This document shows positions 51,821 through 59,269 of a DNA stretch of 64,000 nt, in pieces (within the stretch, counting starts at the first letter, position 1; every line of letters begins with the position of its first letter). The stretch is from Chloroflexota bacterium (GTDB taxonomy: Bacteria > Chloroflexota > Anaerolineae > UBA4142): assembly GCA_016215025.1 (NCBI GenBank), contig JACRMI010000164.1, positions 62,001-126,000 on the forward strand. The letters run 5' to 3'. The notes beneath the pieces were generated by a model that had not been told where the DNA came from, did no database searches, and worked only from the letters and a program-made list of their open reading frames with translations. The position numbers and the translations under genes are program-made.

Positions 51821-52411
51821 CTACCCACCGGCCGCCATGCCAAGGGCGATCAAGACAAAGGCAACAATGGCAGTGGGGATTGCGATGATAATGAAATTTA
51901 CGATGGCGGCGATCACGGCGGTGATAACCGCATTGCCCGTGGAGAACTCGGCCGCTTCACGCACGCCGATGATGTAACCAATGAGACTGAGGATCGCGAC
52001 GACGAATCCGAGCAGACCCGTGACGCAAGAGAGAGCGGTACCGGCAAGAGCAAGCACATTCAAAATACTGACGAGACCAAAAATTTGAACGTAGCCGGTC
52101 ACGCGCATCATTTCGCCCGTATCGGTCTTGCCGCCCAACATCTTGGCGACGAATTGCAGGACCCAAGCGGCGACTACCCACGCGATCAAACCAAAAATCA
52201 AACCGACGATTGCACTAATAACCGCGCCGACGATGTTGACGCTGGTTGCACCCGTTTGGGTATTTACGGAAACCAGTCCGGAGAAAAAGCCAGAGATCAA
52301 CGACACGATGACAACGATGATTCCGGCTTGGCTGGTTGCGCTTTGGTCGTCCGCGATCCCACGATAAACGGGAGCTTTGAGGGTAACGACACCCATGATT
52401 CGATCTAACAT
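51821..52411 (-). CDS. Yip1-family membrane protein
   Basis: 196-residue protein with five predicted helices in the Yip1 domain pattern (helices around 28-50, 63-100, 115-140, 150-195). Yip1-like bacterial proteins have no proven role. AAGGAGG lies one base from ATG 52417 but 7 bases from the in-frame ATG 52411; the second is chosen because a spacing of one base cannot work. Confidence 0.75.
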   Translation of the reverse strand: MLDRIMGVVTLKAPVYRGIADDQSATSQAGIIVVIVSLISGFFSGLVSVNTQTGATSVNIVGAVISAIVGLIFGLIAWVVAAWVLQFVAKMLGGKTDTGEMMRVTGYVQIFGLVSILNVLALAGTALSCVTGLLGFVVAILSLIGYIIGVREAAEFSTGNAVITAVIAAIVNFIIIAIPTAIVAFVLIALGMAAGG

Positions 52412-52775
52412 TTCCATTCCTCCTTGAAGGTTGCTTGCCGAACTGATGGGATAATTTACGTACCAATCGAGTACATTTATAGGGCTTTCGCTCCGGTGTC
52501 ATTTCGAGCGGTTTTTGCGAGAAATCTCGCTGTGGAAACCGAGACGCTTTGCGTCACTGCGTTCGAAATGACAGGCGAAAGTCCTGACTAGATCAAGCAT
52601 GAATTTCCGGGGTACCTCCTTCACGCGGAGATAAACGCCTTACTCACTGAGGATTATAACACCGAAAGAATGGAAAGGATAGCCCCAACCTTGATACCTT
52701 GATACTAAACCCTGCAAAACAAAACGTGCGACGCACCTCCACTAAACAGGTGCGTCGCACGTTCAAAGACGATTT
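52412..52775. repeat. Intergenic region with family B and family A repeats
   Basis: 364 bases without a gene. Family B copy at 52498-52572 (GTCATTTCGAGCGG to TTCGAAATGAC). Family A palindrome at 52723-52763 (16-bp perfect stem AACGTGCGACGCACCT, nine-base loop), followed on the minus strand by TTTTGTTTTG, so it is the terminator of the haem-binding gene that ends at 52776. The rest shows no clear signal. Confidence 0.78.
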
Positions 52776-53990
52776 TTATTTGATGCTATTTTGCAGACCT
52801 TGAATCAACAGTTGTTTTTCGGCATCGGTCAAGTGTGCTTCGGGATGCATGAGCAGAAAGTCGGCGGGCGGCATGGTATTGTTGCGAATTTGCTCCGCCA
52901 TATCACGCGCCAACCGTGCCCGGCGTAAGCTCGGCAGCTTGTTCAGCTCCGACAAGTTAAACTGCTCCCGCGCACTATTGACATGCACCGAGGTGATCCA
53001 CGACCCCGGCGCAAACTGCGCGTACAAGGGCCACTCGGTTTCGTTACTGTGACAATTCATGCAAGCGCGAGTCGCCAACGCCTTGGTCTGCGGCGAATCC
53101 CACTGAATCGTCGAGACGACGGGCGGATTGGTGCGTGCCACCGGAACAAGCTGCATAGCGACAAAGAGAACAATGCTGATGGCGATGGTGCTCACGATGG
53201 CGCGTCCTACCTCGCGTCGATAATCAATAGACACAGGCGAAGCTGTCGCTGTTAATCCGCCTAGTGCACGCACGCCGATCACCACACCGACAAGCGCAAC
53301 AATTGCAAACACCGCCATGAGAATGCCGCCCATTTGAAACGTCGTGACAAGACTCGCGATTCCGTTTGCGCTGCCGGGCCCGCCCGGTGGTGCGCCTTGG
53401 GGAGCAGGCGATTGACCGCCGCCGGCAAGATTCGTCGGCGTCGTCATCGCGATGTTGATCGCGCCGAACATGGCCACGCACAAAATCAAAATAGGCCCAA
53501 GTGAAATTCCAGATAGTGCCAACGAGAATTTCGAAATGCGCGCTGACAAGCCCGTACGGAGCGCCGCAATCGTCACGGCGATAATTGCACCCATCGCGCT
53601 CACGATCAGTAATGCGATCGCGAGACTTAATTTGATTGGGCTGCTTGCGCTGGTGAGCGATCCAACGGTGGCGATACTCAAAAGATTCGCGAGCAACGCT
53701 GCAACGGTCATGCCCAACAAATAGGCGGGCAGCACCTTGATCGATTTGCGAAACCAATTGGCCGCAGGCTCCAGCGCAAGCGGAATCACAATCAATGCGG
53801 CGGCAGCAACCAAGATGATGATGGCTACAGCGCTTGCAATTTGCGCGACGGTGTTGAACGTCGCAATGTTCGTGCCGCGTCGAAACACAATCCACACTGG
53901 AGCGGCAACCAAATTTATTCCACCGAACGTCAGTAAAACGACTGCCCCGAAGAATAGCGCCACCGCTAACGTAATGGGCGTTGATTTCAT
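52776..53990 (-). CDS. Polytopic membrane protein with C-terminal haem-binding domain
   Basis: 404-residue protein: about eight hydrophobic helices to about residue 300 and a C-terminal soluble domain like the Haem_bd family, with one CxxCH haem c site (TRACMNCHSNETEWPLYAQF) followed by PGSWITSVHVNSAREQFNLSE and an acidic DAEKQLL end. Gly/Pro-rich loop APQGAPPGGPGSANG at about 210. Probably an electron-transfer or sensor membrane protein. ATG 53990 has AAGGAGACATC. Neighbours give no pathway. Confidence 0.82.
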   Translation of the reverse strand: MKSTPITLAVALFFGAVVLLTFGGINLVAAPVWIVFRRGTNIATFNTVAQIASAVAIIILVAAAALIVIPLALEPAANWFRKSIKVLPAYLLGMTVAALLANLLSIATVGSLTSASSPIKLSLAIALLIVSAMGAIIAVTIAALRTGLSARISKFSLALSGISLGPILILCVAMFGAINIAMTTPTNLAGGGQSPAPQGAPPGGPGSANGIASLVTTFQMGGILMAVFAIVALVGVVIGVRALGGLTATASPVSIDYRREVGRAIVSTIAISIVLFVAMQLVPVARTNPPVVSTIQWDSPQTKALATRACMNCHSNETEWPLYAQFAPGSWITSVHVNSAREQFNLSELNKLPSLRRARLARDMAEQIRNNTMPPADFLLMHPEAHLTDAEKQLLIQGLQNSIK

Positions 53991-54051
53991 CGATGTCTCC
54001 TTCGAAAACGTAGAGCAAGTGTCTTCGGCACCGCAGGTGCCGCACTTGCTT

Positions 54052-54074
54052 GGCAAATTGGAAATTTGCCTTAC
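54052..54074. repeat. Family E palindrome upstream of the haem-binding gene
   Basis: GGCAAATT-GGA-AATTTGCC then TTACAG; beside a GGCACCGCAGGTGCCG hairpin at about 54028. Confidence 0.75.
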
Positions 54075-54120
54075 AGTCGATTATACGTTTGCGGGCGCAA
54101 TTTGGTTGTATTTGCAAAAA

Positions 54121-54189
54121 ACTGCGACGCACTCCTCCTTCGACTCCGCGCTTTGTGCTCCGCTCACGCGAAGCGGGGTGCGTCGCAGT
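54121..54189. repeat. Family A composite palindrome, terminator of the next minus-strand gene
   Basis: AAACTGCGACGCAC and GTGCGTCGCAGTTT form the outer stem around an inner CTCCGCG/CACGCGAAG segment. Minus-strand TTTTTTGC follows, 5 bases from the stop of the 54195 gene. Confidence 0.8.
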
Positions 54190-54194
54190 TTACT

Positions 54195-54548
54195 TTACGA
54201 TTTGGTCGTTGTTTCGGCGTCGTCAATCGCTTTGCGAATTTGATCGTTGAGCGCTTGCACGCCCTTGGTAATTCCTTGCAGAATGTCGTCCGGCGCGCCG
54301 CTCTCTTTGATCGAGTGCGCTGTCTGCTTGACGTGCTCGCCCGCCTTCTTCGCGGCATCGTGTTCCGAGGCACCTTTGACGGCCCGTTGAATTTCGACTT
54401 CGAGATCGCTGATCGCTTTAGTCACTTGCGATTCAAACTCTTTTGTCTTCGGGTGTTCGCGCGCGACATGTAACGCCCGCTTGATCTGCTCACCCAATTC
54501 GCGCAATTCCTTTGCGAGATCGGTTTCTTGGGGTGGTTGTGAACTCAT
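54195..54548 (-). CDS. Charged helical protein, unknown
   Basis: 117-residue Lys/Glu/Ala-rich helical protein (LAKELRELGEQIKRALHVAR, FESQVTKAISDLEVEIQRAV, GITKGVQALNDQIRKAIDDA), probably a coiled coil or stress-associated amphipathic protein. GGAGG lies 6 bases before ATG 54548. It follows metG by 33 bases, and those 33 bases are a family E palindrome. No family recognised. Confidence 0.7.
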   Translation of the reverse strand: MSSQPPQETDLAKELRELGEQIKRALHVAREHPKTKEFESQVTKAISDLEVEIQRAVKGASEHDAAKKAGEHVKQTAHSIKESGAPDDILQGITKGVQALNDQIRKAIDDAETTTKS

Positions 54549-54561
54549 TTTTCCTCCTGTT

Positions 54562-54584
54562 GGACAAATTGTCAATTTGTCCTA
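54562..54584. repeat. Family E palindrome carrying the metG stop codon
   Basis: On the minus strand TAG GACAAATTGACAATTTGTCC; the TAG is the metG stop. Same architecture as after the FlK-like gene. Confidence 0.82.
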
Positions 54585-56348
54585 CGCTTTTCCTAGCTTT
54601 GCCTTTTCCTCTTCCGCTATTTTTTCGTCGAGCTTTTTGAACAACGCTTTTGGTTCGCGCAATTTTTGACCGGGCTGCAATTGCGATGGTTCCCACTTTT
54701 GCGAATGCTGCCCAGGATAATACACCGCTGCCGTGTGACTGCGGGTCGATTCCTGGAACGTTTCGATTTTCACTTCGCCGAGCAAGTCGCCGTCGTAACC
54801 TAACTGACGATGCAGATCGTTCGACGAGAACGGCAGGAACGGATAGAATAGCGTCTTCAAGTTGTCGATGACGCGCAATGCGACGTAGAGCGATGTGGCG
54901 GCGCGCGTGCGATCCGTCTTGATCGTTTTCCAGGGCTCGGCGATTTGCAGATACTGATTGCCTTCGCGCGCCACGTCCATCGCAATCCCAATCGCTTCTT
55001 TGAAGCGCACGCGACCGAGCGCATCGCCAACGGACGCAAACGCCGCCTCCGATTTTTCGATGAGCGCACGATCGGCGTCGGTCAATTCGCCTGGCGTTGG
55101 TACACACTGGTCGAAATTTTTGTACGTGAACGTCAGCACGCGATTCGCCAGGTTGCCCCAGTTGGCGATCAGCTCGTTGTTATTTCGGCGGACAAATTCA
55201 AGCCAAGTGAAATCAGTGTCGGCGAATTCGGGCATGTTCGCCGAGAGTAGATAGCGCAGCGGATCGGGATCGTACGATTTGAGATAATCGTTGATCCACA
55301 CTGCCCAGTGCTCACTCTTGCTGAACTTGCGCCCTTCGAGATTGAGAAATTCATTTGCGGGCACGTCGTACGGCAACGGCAAGTTTTCGTCATAGCCCAG
55401 GAGCATAGCGGGCCAAATGATCGTGTGGAAGGGAATGTTGTCTTTGCCGACAAAGTAATAGCCGCGTACGTTGTCGTCTTTCACCCACCATTCTTTCCAT
55501 TTGTCGGGCGTGCCGTGGTTTCGCGCCCACTCAATCGACGCCGAGTAGTAACCGATGACAGCTTCAAACCAAACGTAGATGCGTTTCGAGTCGTAGCCAG
55601 GAATTGGTAACGTGATGCCCCAGTCCATATCGCGCGTGATGGCACGACCGTGCAACCCAGCTTGGAGCCAGTTGCGCACGAACGCGACGACGTTCGATTT
55701 CCAGTACGAGTCCTTGTCGGAAAGATAATCGAGCAACGGTTTCTCGAACTTGCCTAGGTCGAGATAAAAGTGTTCGCTTTCGCGCACGACGAGCTTGTGC
55801 GGCGGATCGCTCGGCTTGGCCAGTTTGCATTTTGGATTGATAAGTTCGGTCGCATCCAGCACACGTCCGCAGTTGTCGCATTGATCGCCGCGCGCGCGCG
55901 CAAAGTGGCAGTACGGACACTCGCCGTTGATGTAACGATCGGGCAAAAAGCGCGCATCCGTTTCGCAGTAGACTTGTTTTTCGGTTGCCTTGTAGATGTT
56001 GCCTTTGGTCAAGTTGCGTAAGAAAATATCCTGCGAAACTGCCCAATGATTTTCGGTATCGGTGTGCGTGAACAGATCGAACGAGATGCCCAGCTTTTGC
56101 CACGCTTCGAGGAACGTGGCATGCGACCGCTCAAACACCTCGCGCGCAGTGATGCCTTCTTCGTCGGCGGTAACCGTTACCGGCGTGCCGTGCGAGTCGG
56201 AACCGGATACCATCAACACATCGTTCCCAATCAATCGATTAAAGCGCGCGAAAATATCGGCGGTGAGATACGCGCCTGCGATGTGTCCCAAGTGCAATGG
56301 TCCGTTGGCGTAGGGCCAAGCGACGGACACGAGAATTTTTCTGGTCAT
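54582..56348 (-). CDS. metG: Methionyl-tRNA synthetase
   Basis: Charges tRNA-Met. 588 residues: class I signature PYANGPLHLGHIAGAYL (HLGH), zinc knuckle with ECPYCHF and QCDNCGR, KFSKSEHWAVW as the KMSKS motif, anticodon-binding helical domain, and a short C-terminal KLDEKIAEEEKAKLGKA instead of the dimerisation domain of long forms. ATG 56348 with GAGGAAA upstream; the open frame further up is repeat sequence. The leader has a terminator hairpin (see below). Stop within a family E repeat. Confidence 0.96.
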   Translation of the reverse strand: MTRKILVSVAWPYANGPLHLGHIAGAYLTADIFARFNRLIGNDVLMVSGSDSHGTPVTVTADEEGITAREVFERSHATFLEAWQKLGISFDLFTHTDTENHWAVSQDIFLRNLTKGNIYKATEKQVYCETDARFLPDRYINGECPYCHFARARGDQCDNCGRVLDATELINPKCKLAKPSDPPHKLVVRESEHFYLDLGKFEKPLLDYLSDKDSYWKSNVVAFVRNWLQAGLHGRAITRDMDWGITLPIPGYDSKRIYVWFEAVIGYYSASIEWARNHGTPDKWKEWWVKDDNVRGYYFVGKDNIPFHTIIWPAMLLGYDENLPLPYDVPANEFLNLEGRKFSKSEHWAVWINDYLKSYDPDPLRYLLSANMPEFADTDFTWLEFVRRNNNELIANWGNLANRVLTFTYKNFDQCVPTPGELTDADRALIEKSEAAFASVGDALGRVRFKEAIGIAMDVAREGNQYLQIAEPWKTIKTDRTRAATSLYVALRVIDNLKTLFYPFLPFSSNDLHRQLGYDGDLLGEVKIETFQESTRSHTAAVYYPGQHSQKWEPSQLQPGQKLREPKALFKKLDEKIAEEEKAKLGKA

Positions 56349-56377
56349 GGTAGATTTCCTCGGATGAAAAATGATCG

Positions 56378-56475
56378 ATCGATGTGACCGCCGACCACTG
56401 GCGGCAGACCGCAATCCTTCAACTCCACTCACGCGAAGCGTGCGGCGGTCGTCCGTCGGCTGTCCGCGGTCGTTA
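56378..56475. repeat. ACCGC-rich palindromic repeat in the metG leader
   Basis: GTGACCGCCGACCACTGG, CGGCAGACCGC and the inverted GCGGCGGTCGTCCGTCGGC, CCGCGGTCG, with a family B-like CAACTCCACTCACGCGAAGC core. It lies between the leader terminator and the metG ribosome site. Confidence 0.7.
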
Positions 56476-56481
56476 GTAAAA

Positions 56482-56622
56482 TAAAAACGCCGCTGACAGC
56501 AATATCAGTCGGCGTGGCGCACCGTGTACGCGTAGGAATTACGCGCCCACCGTTACGGTGCGCCGCTGGGCATCAACATAGGTTGAACGAAACGTCGATA
56601 TGAGAACACAGTAGACTCCACT
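56482..56622 (-). ncRNA. Structured leader or small RNA with terminator upstream of metG
   Basis: From a promoter at 56629-56656 the predicted transcript runs about 140 bases on the minus strand. It can form a long stem GGCGCACCGT / ACGGTGCGCC (56516-56525 with 56555-56564) with an inner CGCGTA / TACGCG hairpin, then the terminator CGCCG-CTGA / TCAG-CGGCG (56488-56514) followed by TTTTTATTTT. An eight-codon frame MLMPSGAP (56579-56553) lies just before the stem, with no ribosome site. Either an attenuator of metG or an independent small RNA. Not a T-box or SAM riboswitch I recognise. Confidence 0.5.
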
Positions 56623-56628
56623 GGCGCT

Positions 56629-56656
56629 ATTCTAGCACAATTGGCTGGGATTGCAA
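56629..56656 (-). promoter_or_regulatory. Promoter of the metG leader
   Basis: On the minus strand TTGCAA (56656-56651), 16 bases, TAGAAT (56634-56629). Confidence 0.6.
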
Positions 56657-56678
56657 GTGGGCTTGGAAATCTTCGCGC

Positions 56679-56960
56679 TCACTTGGCAGCATCGATAAGT
56701 TTGCCTATGGCGCGTGACAAGTTGTCGTCGAGTTTGCGCAGATAGGCGAGCTGCGGACGAGTTAGCGTGATGGTCTTGCGGACAGTGGGCGGCGACGCTA
56801 ACTTGCGTTCCCCATTCGTGCGCTTGCCACCCCGCGTAAGAATCACGCGACCGGCGAAGCGGTTTGGCTTGGCTTTGGAATAGTCAAAATCATAGTGGGG
56901 CTTGAGTTCGTAATCATCCAAGCCAGGAATGTGTTCAGTCAAATGGATTTTCTTTTTCAT
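56679..56960 (-). CDS. Putative antitoxin partner of BrnT
   Basis: 93-residue protein, MKKKIHLTEHIPGLDDYELK, then HYDFDYSKAKPNRFAG and a basic middle; helical C-terminus (QLAYLRKLDDNLSRAIGKLI). Not a BrnA ribbon-helix-helix by eye; it resembles the small charged proteins often found after BrnT-like toxins. ATG 56960 lies within the last codons of the toxin frame (26-base overlap), as in co-transcribed TA pairs. Still intact while the toxin is broken. Confidence 0.6.
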   Translation of the reverse strand: MKKKIHLTEHIPGLDDYELKPHYDFDYSKAKPNRFAGRVILTRGGKRTNGERKLASPPTVRKTITLTRPQLAYLRKLDDNLSRAIGKLIDAAK

Positions 56961-57237
56961 ACGCTCTGCACTCCTGGGTATCGGCGCGACGCGCACTGAT
57001 TAAACGCACGCGCAGCGTCGCCCGCTGTACAAAAGAAATAAAGAGCAATCGATTTTTGTTCGAATATCCGATTAGGATTTCGCGCGGCTCCTCGTCCGAA
57101 TTCGCTTGGTCAGTAAAGATAAGGGCGTAAGGATCATCAAAGCAATCTGTCGCTTCTTCAAAACTGACGCCGTGTTCGCGTAGATTACTTGCGGCTTTTG
57201 CTGGGTCTCATTCAAATTCGATAGGATGCGCGAACAT
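56935..57237 (-). pseudogene. BrnT-family toxin gene broken by TGA at the conserved Trp
   Basis: ATG 57237 opens MFAHPIEFE, then TGA (57210-57208), then the frame continues without break: DPAKAASNLREHGVSFEEAT, DCFDDPYALIF, EPREILIGYSNKNRLLFISF, RVRLISARRADTQE, ending TGA at 56935. The BrnT consensus start is FEWDPxKAxxNxxKHGVSFEEA, so the TGA stands exactly where Trp (TGG) is expected. BrnT is a RelE-like ribonuclease toxin. Other genes here use TGA as stop, so this is a nonsense change or a base error, not a code change. Confidence 0.82.
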
Positions 57238-57349
57238 GCGATGCGTGACCTCGATGGTGGACTACGTTCACCGTATCACAGTTCCATAAAGTGCAATTTG
57301 CGACTCGATTCTAACACCCATTATCAGGGCTGTCAAAGAATATTGCAAG

Positions 57350-57378
57350 TAGACTAATCTTTTCAACCACGTTATAAT
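57350..57378 (+). promoter_or_regulatory. Promoter of the LysM-M23 gene
   Basis: TAGACT (57350-57355), 17 bases, TATAAT (57373-57378), then AAAGGAGAACGAA to ATG 57400. Confidence 0.6.
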
Positions 57379-57399
57379 GCGTCGCGAAAGGAGAACGAA

Positions 57400-58635
57400 A
57401 TGCAATTGGTTTTTCGCGCGCTGCTCACCGCACTGCTCTGTGCGCTCGCGCTTGCATTCGTACCGATTTCAATCGCTTCCGCGCCCCCGCAAGATACTCC
57501 CAGCGTCTACGTCGTTCAGGCAGGCGATACGCTCTTCTCCATCGCCTTGCGATACAACACGACCGTCCTCGCGCTCAAGCAGCTCAACAAACTAGGCACT
57601 AGCGACTTGATCACGGTCGGACAAAAGCTCAGCGTTTCATCGACTGCTAGTCCCGCCACGCCTGCTAACTCTGTCTCCGCCTCCAGTTCGTACACGATTC
57701 AATCGGGCGATACGCTCTATGGAATTGCCATGCGCTATGGCACGACGATGGAGGCGATCAAGAATCTCAATGGCATCGTGAATCCGAATTTGATTTCGGT
57801 GGGTCAAGCCATCGCTGTACCGAACAGCATAAGCGTCACCAAGCCCGGCTTGATCGTCGATCCGCCCGTCGTGCGGCAAGGCGGCACACTGATGATTCAA
57901 GTTGCGCGCCCCAATTTGGCTTCGGTGAACGGCACGTTCAACGGCAAGCCGATCAACTTTACGCGCGCGACCGGATTTTGGTACGCGTTGGTTGGAATCT
58001 CGCGCTGCGCGAAATTGGGCGCGGTTCCTCTTGCCGTCACGGCGACAGACGATGCAGGCAAACCATCGAACGATACAACGTCCGTGACGATTGCCTCAAC
58101 CGCGTACCTCGTCGATGCGATCACACTACCACCCTCCAAGGTTACGATTTTGCAAGACACCGCGTTGATTAATCGCGAAGCAGCACAATTGGCGACCATC
58201 GTCAACAAGTACTCTCCCACTCGGTTGTGGAGCGGCGCATTTCGTCAGCCGCTTTACGGCACGATCTCTGAATTTTTCGGTACGCGGCGGTCTTACAACG
58301 GTGGACCGGTTGGTGCATGTGGACATGAGGGGACCGACTTTGCGATGCCCGGCGGCACGCCGATCTATGCCCCTGCGCGAGGTCGAGTCGTCTTCGCCGG
58401 TTTGACCCAGGTTCGCGGAAACATGATCGTCATCGATCATGGCGTCGGCGTGTTCAGCGCATACTATCATCTATCGGCAATCGATACGCAAGCCGGTCAG
58501 ATGGTCGATCCGGGGATGCTGATTGGCAAAGTCGGCACGACCGGACTATCGACGGGCAACCATTTGCACTGGAGCATGTGGGCTAACGGCGAGTACGTCG
58601 ATCCGATGGAGTGGACACGCCGAATAGTCCCATAG
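57400..58635 (+). CDS. Secreted LysM-M23 peptidoglycan endopeptidase
   Basis: 411-residue exported protein: signal peptide (LLTALLCALALAFVPISIAS), two LysM domains (about 36-80 and 97-141; GDTLFSIALRYNTTV, GDTLYGIAMRYGTTM), a beta-rich middle domain and a C-terminal M23 peptidase with zinc ligands in GHEGTD (His309, Asp313) and HLHW (His388, His390). It cleaves peptide cross-links in the wall. RBS AAAGGAG is good. Related in architecture to the triple-LysM protein at 33302. Confidence 0.93.
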   Translation: MQLVFRALLTALLCALALAFVPISIASAPPQDTPSVYVVQAGDTLFSIALRYNTTVLALKQLNKLGTSDLITVGQKLSVSSTASPATPANSVSASSSYTIQSGDTLYGIAMRYGTTMEAIKNLNGIVNPNLISVGQAIAVPNSISVTKPGLIVDPPVVRQGGTLMIQVARPNLASVNGTFNGKPINFTRATGFWYALVGISRCAKLGAVPLAVTATDDAGKPSNDTTSVTIASTAYLVDAITLPPSKVTILQDTALINREAAQLATIVNKYSPTRLWSGAFRQPLYGTISEFFGTRRSYNGGPVGACGHEGTDFAMPGGTPIYAPARGRVVFAGLTQVRGNMIVIDHGVGVFSAYYHLSAIDTQAGQMVDPGMLIGKVGTTGLSTGNHLHWSMWANGEYVDPMEWTRRIVP

Positions 58636-58710
58636 CCAATAGTCGTTTGGTCGAATAGTCAGCAGGTGAACGGAACACGCAGCACGCAACACAGATTACG
58701 GAGAGCCAGC

Positions 58711-59196
58711 ATGGAATTACAAATCGTTCAAATCGAAAATCCCAATCAATTGAATTTCATCCTCGGTCAGTCGCATTTTATCAAGACGGTCGAGGACATG
58801 CACGAGGCGCTTGTTTCCGCTGTGCCAGGCATCAAATTCGGCTTGGCGTTCTGCGAAGCGTCGGGACATACGCTCGTGCGCGCGAGCGGCAATGACGACG
58901 CGTTGATCGACCTTGCGAAAAAGAATGCGTTCGCGCTGAGCGCCGGGCATTCGTTCATCGTTTTCCTCGGTCAAGGTTTTTTCCCCATCAACGTCTTGCA
59001 CGCCATCAAAAATGTCCCCGAAGTCGTCAACCTTTTCTGCGCGACGGCGAATCCTGTGCAGGTCATTATCGCCGAGACAGAATTGGGACGCGGCGTCCTC
59101 GGCGTTATCGATGGCAACAAATCGAAAGGTATCGAAGACGATTCTGGTGTTGCATGGCGCAAAGATTTGCTGCGCAAGTTTGGTTATAAACTTTAG
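58711..59196 (+). CDS. Adenosine-specific kinase-like protein (PF04008 family)
   Basis: 161-residue protein of the family first studied in archaea (PAE2307), which binds adenosine and is named adenosine-specific kinase. Visible pattern: LGQSHFIKTVEDMHEALVS, GIKFGLAFCEASG, VRASGNDDALIDLA, GHSFIVFLGQGFFPINVLHA, FCATANPVQVIIAETELGRG. ATG 58711 with GGAGAGCC; the frame further up is repeat sequence. In vivo role unknown. Begins a run with the CruF-like and DUF1028 genes, separated by family D repeats. Confidence 0.88.
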   Translation: MELQIVQIENPNQLNFILGQSHFIKTVEDMHEALVSAVPGIKFGLAFCEASGHTLVRASGNDDALIDLAKKNAFALSAGHSFIVFLGQGFFPINVLHAIKNVPEVVNLFCATANPVQVIIAETELGRGVLGVIDGNKSKGIEDDSGVAWRKDLLRKFGYKL

Positions 59197-59269
59197 GTCG
59201 CAAGCTACAGGTCAAGTCGCAAGTTGCGACCTGGGACTTAACTGAGACCTGTAACACGGAGCATGTTAC
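59195..59269. repeat. Family D repeat carrying the next gene's ribosome site
   Basis: From the stop: AGGTCGCAAGCTACAGGTC, AAGTCGCAAGTTGCGACC, GAGACCTGTAACACGGAGC, then ATGTTACATG where the last ATG is the start of the CruF-like gene. GGAGC is the likely ribosome site. Confidence 0.72.

Noticed and set aside
56482-56622. T-box or SAM riboswitch before metG
   Set aside because: No AGGGTGGnACCGCG antiterminator element, no specifier-loop stem and no SAM-I core are seen, and the 140-base leader is short for a T-box.
57208-57210. TGA decoded as tryptophan (alternative genetic code)
   Set aside because: TGA ends many clear genes here (ftsH, PLP decarboxylase, TlpA-like), so the in-frame TGA in the BrnT gene is a disruption rather than a code change.
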